Assembly: GCA_902766515.1 (NCBI GenBank)
Contig: CACXEB010000290.1
Coordinates: 1 to 35,262 of the forward strand
Reading direction: 5' to 3'
Length of the DNA: 35,262 bases
Origin: an uncultured Eubacteriales bacterium
Lineage (GTDB): Bacteria; Bacillota_A; Clostridia; Christensenellales; Aristaeellaceae
The notes beneath the pieces were generated by a model. That model was not told the DNA's origin. It saw only the letters and a program-made list of their open reading frames with translations, and searched no databases. Positions 23,028-31,429 of the stretch are shown piece by piece. How positions within the stretch are numbered: the stretch's first letter is position 1; every line of letters begins with the position of its first letter. A program made the translations under genes and the position numbers.

Positions 23028-24671
23028 TCAACCTTTCCGTTTCAGGGCCGCCATATAGAAGCCCTCATCCCCGTCCAGGCCCGGCAGCAGCTGGAGCCCC
23101 AGGCTCCCCTGCCTGGCGCCGGCAGGATACAGCGCCCGGATCGACGCCGGGATTTCCTCCGCAGCGTATTCCGGATGCCGTTCCAGAAAGGCCTGGACCT
23201 GCATCTCGTTTTCTTCCGGCAGGATGGAGCAGGTAGCGTAAACCAGCCGCCCGCCGCGGCGGACATAGCGCGCGCAGTTGTCCAGCAGGGCCTGCTGGAC
23301 GGCCGTCAGGCCCGTCACGCTTTCCGGCGTCATGCCGAATACGATGTCCGGCTTCTGATGCCATTCTCCCAGGCCGGTACAGGGGGCGTCGAGCAGGCAG
23401 ACGTCAAAGCGCTCCGTCCAGTCTTCCTTGAAGCGCGTCGCGTCATACAGCTGCGGGCGCACATTGTCCAGCCGCAGCCTTTTGACGGCCGCTTCCAGCA
23501 GCGCGACGCGGTGCGGATGCACATCCAGCGCAAAGATACGGCCCGTTCCCTGCATCATTTCCGCCATATAAGCGGTTTTGCCGCCGGGCGCGGCGCAGCA
23601 GTCCAGTACCTGCATGCCGGGCTTCACGCCGGTCAGCTCGGCGCAGGTCATGCTCGCCTCTCCCTGGACGCTGAACATCCCGTTGCGGTAATCCGTATCC
23701 CGGCTCAGCTGCATCACGCCGTCCGCGTACCACGCGTGCGGGACATGGCCCGGCCGGACGGCCCACGCCTTTTTGTCCAGAAGCTGCTGAAACGCCTGGT
23801 CGTTCAGCTGCATCATATTGGGCCGCAGGACGATGCCGTGCTCGGTCGGACGGTATTCCAGCATCTTCACCGCGTCTTCTTTTCCGTAATGCGCCTCCAG
23901 TTGGCGGGCCAGCCAAAGCGGTACGGAACGGGTGAGCGCCAGCCGTTCGAACTCATCCTCCGGCCACGTGATCTCTTTCTCATTCCGGAGAAACGCGCGG
24001 ATGACGCCGTTCACCAGCCCTGTCATGGACTCCAGGCCGACGGAGCGCGCCAGCTTCACCGCCTCATCGGCGATCGCGTTATCCGGAATCCGGTCCATCC
24101 AGTTCTTCTGGCAGATCGCCATCCGCAGGATGATCAGCGCATGCGGATCAAGACCGGACATATCCTCCAGGTACGAAGACAGGATGTGATCGATGCACAG
24201 CAGGTTTTCCAGCGTGCCGTAGGTCAGGGCGGTGCAGAGTCCGCGGTCGGCGGCTGACATGGTCGTTTCGGACAATACCCGGTTCACAGCCATGGCCGTG
24301 TACGCTTCATGTTCCAGCACATCCACGATCGCGCGATAGGCCGCCGCGCGGGCAGGTGAGACCGTTTCGCGGGCAGGCCGGTCATGCGGTCCGCGGAAGG
24401 ACCGCCGGTCCGCGCCGGGCCGTGCCGGACGATCCTGCGGTCCACGGAAGGATTTCCGGTCCGCGCCGCGCTGCGCCGGGCGATCCTGCGGTCCACGGAA
24501 GGATTTTTGGTCCGCGCCGCGCTGTGCCGGACGATCCTGCGGTCCACGGAAGGATTTTTGGTCCGCGCCGCGCTGCGCCGGGCGATCGGAAGGCTTCCGG
24601 CTGTCTCTCGGGGGACGCCGGTCGCCATTCCGGGGAGAGGATGGATGGGAACGGAATTTGGAATCTGTCAT
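23028..24671 (-). CDS. rsmB: 16S rRNA (C967) m5C methyltransferase RsmB with repeat-containing N-terminal extension
   Basis: This 547-residue enzyme makes m5C967 in 16S rRNA. Residues 1-100 are an unusual Arg/Pro/Asp-rich extension with four copies of a 17-residue repeat (DRPAQRGADQKSFRGPQ type, 29-96) plus a partial fifth. A NusB-like RNA-binding domain follows (about 100-235), then the methyltransferase. SAM motif LDCCAAPGGKTAYM and the two Cys motifs DAPCTGLG and YATCSILPEENE are intact. Without the extension the length would be normal for RsmB. The ATG at 24671 overlaps the fmt stop by 4 bp. The repeat is perfectly in frame (51-bp unit), so copy-number changes would not break the gene. 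The extension is positively charged overall and probably disordered. Confidence 0.94.
   Translation of the reverse strand: MTDSKFRSHPSSPRNGDRRPPRDSRKPSDRPAQRGADQKSFRGPQDRPAQRGADQKSFRGPQDRPAQRGADRKSFRGPQDRPARPGADRRSFRGPHDRPARETVSPARAAAYRAIVDVLEHEAYTAMAVNRVLSETTMSAADRGLCTALTYGTLENLLCIDHILSSYLEDMSGLDPHALIILRMAICQKNWMDRIPDNAIADEAVKLARSVGLESMTGLVNGVIRAFLRNEKEITWPEDEFERLALTRSVPLWLARQLEAHYGKEDAVKMLEYRPTEHGIVLRPNMMQLNDQAFQQLLDKKAWAVRPGHVPHAWYADGVMQLSRDTDYRNGMFSVQGEASMTCAELTGVKPGMQVLDCCAAPGGKTAYMAEMMQGTGRIFALDVHPHRVALLEAAVKRLRLDNVRPQLYDATRFKEDWTERFDVCLLDAPCTGLGEWHQKPDIVFGMTPESVTGLTAVQQALLDNCARYVRRGGRLVYATCSILPEENEMQVQAFLERHPEYAAEEIPASIRALYPAGARQGSLGLQLLPGLDGDEGFYMAALKRKG
24369..24587 (-). repeat. 51-bp tandem repeat (minisatellite) inside rsmB
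   Basis: Four head-to-tail copies of a 51-bp unit plus a partial fifth encode residues 29 to about 101 of RsmB. The first two copies (24587 downward on the - strand) are almost identical at DNA level, the third differs at one residue and the fourth is more diverged (DRPARPGADRRSFRGPH). High identity of adjacent copies points to recent expansion by slippage or unequal recombination. Confidence 0.9.
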
Positions 24672-25612
24672 AACTGCTCCTTGACCGCGGGCTCCGCCAG
24701 CGTGTTTCCGCGCAGATAATCCTGCGGTTTCATGTGTTTGCCGCCCGGCATCTGCATCTCTGTGATCCGGAGGGCTGTATTTTCGCCGGTGCGGTAGACC
24801 AGCCCCTCGCGGCTGTCTGCGCACAGGACATCCCCCGGCTGACCCGTGTGTACGTCATTCAGCGCTTCCGCGCGCCAGACCTTCAGGGACTGGCCGTCCG
24901 CAAGCGGCAGGTACGCCCCGGGCCAGGGATTGACCCCACGGATCAGCTGCTGCAGCTGGCGGGCATCCCGCGTCAGGTCGAGGCATCCGAGCTCTTTGCG
25001 CATCATCGGGTCATAAGTGGCCAGTGCAGGATCCTGCGGCGTCCGCGGGCAGCTGCCTTCGATCAGCCGCTTCAGCGTCTCCTTCAGCAGTTCGGCGCCC
25101 GTCTCCTGCAGCGTCAGGGTCAGCTCCCCGGCCGTTGCCTCCGGGGGGATCGCAACGCTGCGCTGCAGCAGGATATCCCCCGTGTCCATGCCTTTATCCG
25201 TCATCATGGTCGTCACGCCGGTGACCGTTTCGCCATGGATGATCGCCCAGTTGATCGGAGCGGAACCACGATACCGCGGCAGCAGGGAGGCGTGCACATT
25301 CACGGTGCCGATCTTCGGGACGGCCAGGTTTTCTTCGGACAGGATCTGGCCGAAAGCGGCCGTGACGCACAGATCCGGCCGGAGCGCGGCGAGGTCAGCG
25401 GCGCCGTCAGTCCGGATGCGCTGCGGCTGGTACACCGGCGTGCCGTGCGCCAGCGCCAACTCTTTGACCGGACAGAACGCCACCTTGTTTCCGCGTCCCT
25501 TCGGCCGGTCTGGCTGGCAGAACACACCGGCTACATCCAGGTGCATATCATACAGCGCCTGCAGGGACGGCACGGCGAATTCCGGCGTCCCCATGAAAAC
25601 CACGCGCATCAT
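24668..25612 (-). CDS. fmt: Methionyl-tRNA formyltransferase
   Basis: This 314-residue enzyme formylates initiator Met-tRNA using 10-formyl-tetrahydrofolate. The N-terminal Rossmann start RVVFMGTPEFAVP, the catalytic Asn and His in NVHASLLPRYRGSAP and the Asp in MDTGDIL are all present. The C-terminal OB-like tRNA-binding domain (about 205-310) is complete. The ATG at 25612 overlaps the def stop by 4 bp; the second Met is an alternative one codon later. Neighbouring def removes the formyl group after translation, the classic def-fmt pair. Confidence 0.96.
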   Translation of the reverse strand: MMRVVFMGTPEFAVPSLQALYDMHLDVAGVFCQPDRPKGRGNKVAFCPVKELALAHGTPVYQPQRIRTDGAADLAALRPDLCVTAAFGQILSEENLAVPKIGTVNVHASLLPRYRGSAPINWAIIHGETVTGVTTMMTDKGMDTGDILLQRSVAIPPEATAGELTLTLQETGAELLKETLKRLIEGSCPRTPQDPALATYDPMMRKELGCLDLTRDARQLQQLIRGVNPWPGAYLPLADGQSLKVWRAEALNDVHTGQPGDVLCADSREGLVYRTGENTALRITEMQMPGGKHMKPQDYLRGNTLAEPAVKEQL

Positions 25613-26091
25613 GCCTGTTCCTCTTCCCCTGTCTCTTCGTCATCGTCCACGATCTCATGATCCATGATATCGATATACAGCCGGCCGTCCAGGTGATCGA
25701 TCTCATGGCAGAGCGCCCGCGCGAACAGGCCTTCGCCGGTCACCTCAAACGGCTTGCCATGCCGGTCCTGCGCCTTGACCGTCACTTTCTCCGGCCGGAC
25801 CACATACCCGCGTTTCCCGGGGATGGACAGGCAGCCCTCGCTTCCGGCCTGCTCGCCGGAGGCGTCGACGATCGTGGGATTGACCAGCTCGACCAGGCCG
25901 TCGCCCACATCGATGACCACCACCCGGCGCAGGATGCCGACCTGCGGCGCGGCCAGGCCGACCCCTTCGGCCTTGTACATCGTATCCGCCATATCCCTGA
26001 GCAGCAGCCACAGTCTCAGGTCAAACTTCTGCATCGGTTTGCAGACTTTGCGAAGGGCTTCATCGCCCACTTTGACAATTTTACGTTCCAT
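25609..26091 (-). CDS. def: Peptide deformylase
   Basis: This 160-residue metalloenzyme removes the N-formyl group from new proteins. All three family motifs are clear: GVGLAAPQVG, EGCLSIPG with the metal-binding Cys, and HEIDHLDG with both His ligands and catalytic Glu. The start is ATG 26091 (MERKIVKVGD), with GGAGG about 4 nt upstream; the longer upstream frame is the end of priA read out of phase. The C-terminal tail is short and acidic (DDDEETGEEEQA). It lies 13 bp after priA and overlaps fmt by 4 bp. Confidence 0.96.
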   Translation of the reverse strand: MERKIVKVGDEALRKVCKPMQKFDLRLWLLLRDMADTMYKAEGVGLAAPQVGILRRVVVIDVGDGLVELVNPTIVDASGEQAGSEGCLSIPGKRGYVVRPEKVTVKAQDRHGKPFEVTGEGLFARALCHEIDHLDGRLYIDIMDHEIVDDDEETGEEEQA

Positions 26092-26104
26092 GTGTCCTCC
26101 GGTC

Positions 26105-28357
26105 CTATGCGAGTGTGGATGGATTGATTTCAAGGCTGATGCGGCAGGGCTTTTCCTGGGTCCATTCCTGCAGCCGTGCCAGGCAGCGTTCACTGTCCGG
26201 GTGGCTGAGCCATTTCATCAGGGTTTGCGCCCGGTATACGCCCTCGATATACTGGATCGGCGCGTGATCCGCGTGGATCATCAGCAGGCGCCGCGTGATC
26301 CCCTGCGCGCTGACCGCCGCCTCCGTCTGCGCTTTCAGGCGGCGGGCGGTGCTCATTGCCTCTTCCTGGTCGCGGCTTTCCACCAAAAAGCGGGCGATGA
26401 TCGTAAACGGCGGATACAGCTTGCTCCTGCGGCGGCTGAACTCGTCCTCGAAGTACGCCCGGTAGTCCTGCGTAGCCGCCGCCTTCAGGGCATAATGCTC
26501 CGGCTTGTAGGTCTGGATGACCACCTGACCGGCCAGGCCGGCGCGTCCTGCCCGGCCAGCCACCTGCACCAGCAGCTGGAACGTCCTTTCGGCGCTCCGG
26601 TAATCCGGCAGGTTCAATGAAAGGTCCGCCAGGATCGCGCCGACCAGGGTCACATTCGGAAAATCCAGGCCCTTGGCGATCATCTGGGTACCGATCAGCA
26701 CCTGGGCCTCACGTGCGCGGAACGCGTTGATCAGGTCATAATGCGCGTCCTTGCCGCGGGTCGTATCCAGGTCCATCCGGATCACGCCGGTGTCGGGAAA
26801 CAGGCGGCGCACTTCGGCTTCTACGCGTTCAGTGCCGATGCCGACCGGCCGGATGCTCTGCGATCCGCACTCAGGGCATGTCTGCGGCGCCGGGATCGTC
26901 CGGCCGCAGTAATGGCACTGCAGCGCGTTGTGCTGCCTGTGGTACGTCATCGTGACGTCGCATACAGGGCAGCGCACGGTCAGTCCGCACATCCTGCACG
27001 TCATGCCCGGCGCGTAACCGCGGCGGTTGATGAACAGGATCGCCTGCTGCCCGCTCCGGATGGTCTCCGTCAGCCGCGTCTGCAGCTCTTCGGAAAAAAT
27101 GTTCCGGTTGCCCGATTTCAGTTCCTGCCGCATATCGATGACGCGGATCTCCGGCAGCGGCAGGCCGTTCGCCCGGCTGCTGAGCTGCAGCAGCGTATAA
27201 TCCCCGCGCCTGGCCAGCGCGAACGACAGGATGCTCGGCGTGGCGCTGCCCATCAGGCAGATGGCATTTTCATGCTCGGCGCGCCAGACAGCGATGTCCC
27301 GCGCGTCATACTGCGGATGCTGCTCGTTCTGGTAGCTCGGCTCATGCTCCTCATCAATCAGCACGGCGCCCAGGTTTTCCACGGGAGCGAAAACCGCGGA
27401 TCGCGCGCCGATCACCAGGCGGGCGTCCCCCCTGCGGATGCGCCGCCACTCGTCATACCTTTCCCCGGCGCTGAGCCTGGAGTGCAGGACGGCCGTCTGC
27501 GGTCCGAAACGGGCGCGGAACCAGTCCACCATCTGGCCGGTCAGCGCAATTTCCGGGACGAGCAGGATCACGCCCTTGCCCTGCGCCAGGCACATTTCCG
27601 CCGCGTGCATGTACACTTCCGTTTTGCCGGAACCCGTAACGCCAAACAGCAAAAAACACCGGTCGCTGCGCTTCAAGGGGCGGGTGCTGTGCGCCATCCG
27701 GCCGAGGGCCAGGTCGATTTCCTCCATCGCCTCGCGCTGCTCTTCCGTGGGCGCAGGCGATTCCCCCGCCTGCACCGGCAGCAGCCGGGGCGACCGGAGC
27801 GCCTCGCGCTCATACACGCGGATAACGCCGGCCTCGGACAGACGATCCATCACATCCTTCGGCGTCCGGACCAGCGTCCTGATCTCGGAGACCGGATGCG
27901 GCTCCCCGTCCCTGAGGAGCGTCAGCAGCATCCGCGCGCGCAGCTGCCGCTTGCTGAGTCCCTCGAGGCAGCGGTTCAGCTCCTCCGGCGAAACCGCTGA
28001 CTGGGCGACGGTTTCCGTCCGCACCCTGACGCGCTCCCTGCGCATTTCTGCCGGAATCATCAGGCGCAGCGCCATGCAGAGCGGGCAGCCATGCTGATCG
28101 GCAATGAATCGCGCCAGATCCAGCATCGCGGGCGGAAGCGCCGCGTAGTCCTCCAACGCCGACAGGATATCGCGCAGCTTACCGTCCGGTACGTCCGTCG
28201 TTTCGGTCAGGCCGACGACCCAGCCTTCCTTCGTCATGGCGCCGAACGGCACGCGCACACGGTATCCCGGCGTCAGGGAAAGCCCTTCCGGGATCCGGTA
28301 GGTGTAGAGCCGGTCGACCTCGCTGGCGGCGATGTCCACTATGATCTGCGCGTACAA
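26105..28357 (-). CDS. priA: Primosomal protein N' (PriA helicase)
   Basis: This 750-residue DEXH helicase reloads the replicative helicase at stalled forks. The N-terminal 3'-DNA-binding domain (MYAQIIVDIA...) is followed by a winged-helix region and a helicase core with Walker A GVTGSGKTEVYM and the DEEH box. Between the helicase lobes a zinc-binding segment has paired cysteines (CRMCG, CPVC, CHYCG, CPECG). GIGTERVEAEV and the QVAGRAGRAG motif VI lie in the second lobe. The length fits the family. It is 1 bp downstream of the coaBC stop and 13 bp upstream of def, the canonical order. Confidence 0.96.
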   Translation of the reverse strand: MYAQIIVDIAASEVDRLYTYRIPEGLSLTPGYRVRVPFGAMTKEGWVVGLTETTDVPDGKLRDILSALEDYAALPPAMLDLARFIADQHGCPLCMALRLMIPAEMRRERVRVRTETVAQSAVSPEELNRCLEGLSKRQLRARMLLTLLRDGEPHPVSEIRTLVRTPKDVMDRLSEAGVIRVYEREALRSPRLLPVQAGESPAPTEEQREAMEEIDLALGRMAHSTRPLKRSDRCFLLFGVTGSGKTEVYMHAAEMCLAQGKGVILLVPEIALTGQMVDWFRARFGPQTAVLHSRLSAGERYDEWRRIRRGDARLVIGARSAVFAPVENLGAVLIDEEHEPSYQNEQHPQYDARDIAVWRAEHENAICLMGSATPSILSFALARRGDYTLLQLSSRANGLPLPEIRVIDMRQELKSGNRNIFSEELQTRLTETIRSGQQAILFINRRGYAPGMTCRMCGLTVRCPVCDVTMTYHRQHNALQCHYCGRTIPAPQTCPECGSQSIRPVGIGTERVEAEVRRLFPDTGVIRMDLDTTRGKDAHYDLINAFRAREAQVLIGTQMIAKGLDFPNVTLVGAILADLSLNLPDYRSAERTFQLLVQVAGRAGRAGLAGQVVIQTYKPEHYALKAAATQDYRAYFEDEFSRRRSKLYPPFTIIARFLVESRDQEEAMSTARRLKAQTEAAVSAQGITRRLLMIHADHAPIQYIEGVYRAQTLMKWLSHPDSERCLARLQEWTQEKPCRISLEINPSTLA

Positions 28358-28358
28358 A

Positions 28359-29567
28359 TCACGCCTCCGTACGATGCTCCCGGATGCGCTCCAGGATCAG
28401 GCGGGCCAGGTCCTTTTTGGTCATCTGCGGGATCGCTTCCACGCCGTCGCGGGTGATCAGGGTGACGATATTCGTATCGACATCAAAACCCGCGCCGGCC
28501 TGGGTCACGTCGTTGGCGACGATCATGTCAAGGTTCTTGCGTTCCAGCTTGCCGGCGGCATGCTCGGCCAGATGTTCCGTTTCGGCGGCGAATCCGACGA
28601 TATACTGGTCCTTCCGCCGCAGTTCGCCCACCTTCCGCGCCACGTCCGGGGTTTCACGCATCACCAGGCTGAGCGGTTCGCCGTCGGTCTTCTTGATCTT
28701 CTGGGAAGCAACGGCTTCCGGCCGGTAATCCGCCGGAGCGGCCGCCTGGATCACGATATCCTGCTGCGGCACCTCCGACACCATGACCCGCAGAAGGTCC
28801 TCTGTCGTCTCGACCGGCAGCACACGCACGCGCTCAGGCGCGGCCAGGCTGACAGGGCCGGTGACCAGCGTCACCCGGGCACCCATGTCAAGCGCGGCCT
28901 CCGCGAGCGCATATCCCATTTTACCGCTGGAGCGATTGGTGATAAAACGCACCGGATCGATCGGTTCCCGTGTCGGACCGGCCGTGACCAGCACGTTCAG
29001 CCCCCGGAGCGGCTCCTCCCGGCGAAGCATCCGGAGCGCTTCCTCAACGATCGTCTCCGGCTCCGCCATGCGGCCGACACCGCTGTCGCCGCACGCCAGC
29101 CTGCCGCCTTCCGGTCCGCACAGGCGGACGCCGCGGCTTTTCAGGAGTCGGATGTTCTCCTGCGTGGCGGCGTTTTCCCACATCGCGGTATTCATGGCCG
29201 GGGCCACCAGGACCGGCGCCCGGGTCGCGAGCACCGTGGTCGACAGCATGTCATCCGCCAGGCCATGGACCATCTTGGCCAGGATGTTGGCCGTCGCGGG
29301 CGCGATCAAAAACAGATCCGCCCGCTGGGCGAGCGCGATATGTTCCACCTCAAACGCGTTGACCGGCTGGAAGGTATCGACCGCGACCGGATGCTTGCTC
29401 AGCGTCTGGAAGGTCAGCGGCTGGACCAGCCTGCAGGCGTTTTCCGTCATGATCACCCAGACATCCGCGCCGGCCTTGACGAGCCTGGAGACGATCTCGC
29501 AGCTCTTATAGCACGCGATCCCGCCGCTGACCCCCAGCACGACGCTCAAACGACGTTCCGGATTCAT
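28359..29567 (-). CDS. coaBC: Bifunctional phosphopantothenoylcysteine decarboxylase/synthetase CoaBC
   Basis: This 402-residue protein carries out two steps of coenzyme A synthesis: ligation of cysteine to phosphopantothenate and decarboxylation to phosphopantetheine. The flavin-dependent CoaC half (about 1-185) has [10 protein letters not shown], catalytic His76 in [16 protein letters not shown] with Asn126 and the active-site Cys159 in GRLACGDSG. The CoaB half has [25 protein letters not shown] and KIKK. Its ATG shares one base with the rpoZ stop (TGATG), so the two are coupled. Both halves appear intact. Confidence 0.96.
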   Translation of the reverse strand: MNPERRLSVVLGVSGGIACYKSCEIVSRLVKAGADVWVIMTENACRLVQPLTFQTLSKHPVAVDTFQPVNAFEVEHIALAQRADLFLIAPATANILAKMVHGLADDMLSTTVLATRAPVLVAPAMNTAMWENAATQENIRLLKSRGVRLCGPEGGRLACGDSGVGRMAEPETIVEEALRMLRREEPLRGLNVLVTAGPTREPIDPVRFITNRSSGKMGYALAEAALDMGARVTLVTGPVSLAAPERVRVLPVETTEDLLRVMVSEVPQQDIVIQAAAPADYRPEAVASQKIKKTDGEPLSLVMRETPDVARKVGELRRKDQYIVGFAAETEHLAEHAAGKLERKNLDMIVANDVTQAGAGFDVDTNIVTLITRDGVEAIPQMTKKDLARLILERIREHRTEA

Positions 29568-29782
29568 CAGTTCTCCTCATCCTCCAGGTTGCGGTGATAG
29601 ATCAGCAGGCCGCGGTTGATCTCTTCCACCGCGCAGGACAGTGGCTTGCGGTCCTTGCAGTCGATCATCGGCAGGGCGCCGTCAATCAGCTGACGCGCGC
29701 GCTTGGCGGATTCCACGACCAGGGTGTAACGGCTGTCAACCTTCTGGCAAATGGTATCGATGGCGGGCTTGTTCATAGCCAT
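29567..29782 (-). CDS. rpoZ: RNA polymerase omega subunit
   Basis: This 71-residue protein is the small omega subunit that helps assemble beta-prime. The KVDSRYTLVVESAKRARQL block is the characteristic omega helix, and EEINRG is the second conserved segment. The usual size is 60-90 residues. AAGGAGG lies 10 nt before the first ATG, favouring MAMNKP over the internal Met3. It sits between gmk and coaBC as in most Firmicutes, and its stop overlaps coaBC by one base. Confidence 0.93.
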   Translation of the reverse strand: MAMNKPAIDTICQKVDSRYTLVVESAKRARQLIDGALPMIDCKDRKPLSCAVEEINRGLLIYHRNLEDEEN

Positions 29783-29829
29783 GGATGGTATTCCTCCTTA
29801 GCGTCTGTATAGTCTTTCTTGTTCGATGC

Positions 29830-30432
29830 TTACGGTCCGACCGCAGGCAGGCAGCGGGTGGTGCGCTGTTTTTCGGCAAGGACGATGCTGCGAAGGGTTT
29901 CGCTCGCTTCGTCCAGGTCGTCGTTGATCAGCGCGTAGGTGTAGCGCGGGAGCAGCAGGACCTCCTGACGCGCGTTGCGCAGGCGGCGCTGGATGCTTTC
30001 CTCTGTCTCCGTCTTCCTGCCGCGCAGACGGCGCTCGAGCTCCGAGAAGCTCGGCGGCAGAATGAAGATGCTGACCGCCTCCGGCATCTGGTCCATCACC
30101 TGCATGGCGCCCTGCGTGTCAATGTCCAGAATCACGTTTTTCCCGGCGTTCATGCGGTCATAGACTTCACGCTTCAGCGTCCCGTAGCGGGCCGCGTGTA
30201 CAGTGGCGTGCTCCAGGAAAGCGTCCTCGGCCAGCAGCCGGTCATACTCGGCTTCGGATATGAAATGATAGGATACGTGGTCGATCTCGCCCGGGCGTTT
30301 TTCCCGGGTCGTCACGCTGACGGAAAACTGTAGCGAATCATCCCCGGCCATCAGCCGCTCGACCAGCGTTCCCTTGCCGACACCGGAAGGTCCCGATATC
30401 ACCAGCAGCATGCCCTTTCCCTGACCCTGCAT
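29830..30432 (-). CDS. gmk: Guanylate kinase
   Basis: This 200-residue kinase phosphorylates GMP to GDP. The P-loop GPSGVGKG is at 14-21. The GMP-binding TTREKRPGEIDHVSYHF region and the lid segment RRLRGRKTETEESIQRRL are intact. The start is ATG 30432: AGGAGG is 6 nt upstream, while an in-frame TTG six bases earlier directly abuts that site. It lies 15 bp after yicC. In Bacillus a remA (ylzA) gene lies between yicC and gmk; it is absent here. Confidence 0.96.
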   Translation of the reverse strand: MQGQGKGMLLVISGPSGVGKGTLVERLMAGDDSLQFSVSVTTREKRPGEIDHVSYHFISEAEYDRLLAEDAFLEHATVHAARYGTLKREVYDRMNAGKNVILDIDTQGAMQVMDQMPEAVSIFILPPSFSELERRLRGRKTETEESIQRRLRNARQEVLLLPRYTYALINDDLDEASETLRSIVLAEKQRTTRCLPAVGP

Positions 30433-30447
30433 AGTCAACCTCCTGCC

Positions 30448-31320
30448 TTACAGCACATTCTGGGCCTGTTCACGGAGTTTTTCAATCTCGTTCTTGCATT
30501 GTACCGCGGCGCGGGTCACTTCCAGGGAGACAGACTTGGAAGCGGCTGTATTGGCTTCGCGATTCATTTCCTGCAGCAGGAAATCCAGCTGTTTGCCGAT
30601 CGTGCCTTCCGCTCCGAGGATGCTCCGCATTTCCGCGATGTGCGCCTTCAGCCGGGAAAGCTCCTCATCGATCGCGCAGCGGTCCGCGAACAGCGCGACC
30701 TCCTGCGCCAGCCGCTGCGGCTCGGCAGGTGACTGCAGCCGCGCCAGCCTTTCCGTGAGCCGCGCCTGATACTGGGCAGGCAGGTCGGCCGCCAGCGCGG
30801 TCAGCTGTTCAGTCAATGCCGCCAGGGCACTGAGGTGCCCGGACATATCCGCTTTGAGGCGTTCACCTTCGCGGAGACGGGCGCTGCGGACCTGTCCGAA
30901 CGCTTCCTCCAGCGCTTCTTTCAGGAGGGCTTCCAGCGCGTCCATGTTCTCTTCCGCAGGCTGCTCGTTCAGGATGCCCGGCTGCGAAAGAAGCATCCGG
31001 AGATCGTCCTGCGCCTGATCGAATCCCAGGGCGCTCCGGACCTCCCCGATCGCGCGCCAGTAGGCGCGGGCCCGTCCCGTATCAGCGGTGACGGTAACGG
31101 CGTCCTCCCGCGTGTTGAGATAGGTGACGCTGATATCCGCATGACCCCGGACCAGCTGTTCCTTGGCGGTTTCCCGGATGAACGCTTCCTCCGCGTTGAG
31201 CACGCGGGGCAGCCGGAGGTTCAGATCGAGAAACCGATGATTGACGCAGCGGACCTCCACCGTCACGCTCCGCCCGTCCGCCGATTTTCCGGCCTGTCCA
31301 TAGCCCGTCATGCTCTGCAT
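30448..31320 (-). CDS. YicC/YloC-family endoribonuclease
   Basis: This 290-residue protein matches the YicC/YloC family, some members of which cleave RNA. The N-terminal MTGYGQ and VEVRCVNHRFLDLNLRLP are highly characteristic, as is the C-terminal IGKQLDFLLQEMNREANTAASKS block. The central part is helical and rich in Ala, Leu and Glu. AAGGTGA at 6 nt supports the first Met; Met4 is a possible alternative. It is the first gene after the promoter at 31378-31406 and heads the fourteen-gene run ending with ksgA. Confidence 0.92.
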   Translation of the reverse strand: MQSMTGYGQAGKSADGRSVTVEVRCVNHRFLDLNLRLPRVLNAEEAFIRETAKEQLVRGHADISVTYLNTREDAVTVTADTGRARAYWRAIGEVRSALGFDQAQDDLRMLLSQPGILNEQPAEENMDALEALLKEALEEAFGQVRSARLREGERLKADMSGHLSALAALTEQLTALAADLPAQYQARLTERLARLQSPAEPQRLAQEVALFADRCAIDEELSRLKAHIAEMRSILGAEGTIGKQLDFLLQEMNREANTAASKSVSLEVTRAAVQCKNEIEKLREQAQNVL

Positions 31321-31336
31321 CGTGGATCACCTTCCG

Positions 31337-31353
31337 TTCCGGCAGCGCCGGAA
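31337..31353. other. Perfect hairpin in the yicC leader
   Basis: TTCCGGC and GCCGGAA form a perfect 7-bp stem around a 3-nt loop, 17-33 bp upstream of the yicC start and just upstream of its ribosome-binding region. With a predicted transcription start near 31371 it would sit in the 5' leader. A stable leader hairpin could affect transcript life or initiation; this is inference. Confidence 0.45.
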
Positions 31354-31377
31354 TCTCCCGGCATAACTACCCATAGT

Positions 31378-31406
31378 ATTATAGCATCTCCTGTGAATCA
31401 CCGCAA
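31378..31406 (-). promoter_or_regulatory. Promoter of the yicC-gmk-to-ksgA operon
   Basis: On the - strand TTGCGG (31406-31401) and a perfect TATAAT (31383-31378) are separated by 17 bp. The -10 is ideal and the -35 weaker. The position about 58 bp before yicC is normal. Since there is no other gap above 50 bp before ksgA ends, this may drive all fourteen genes. Confidence 0.7.
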
Positions 31407-31429
31407 GTGCTGTTATTCTCCGGTTTTCG

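Noticed and set aside
24369..24587. Possible CRISPR-like array (regular repeats)
   Set aside because: The repeats are directly adjacent with no unique spacers and remain in frame with rsmB, so they form a coding tandem repeat.
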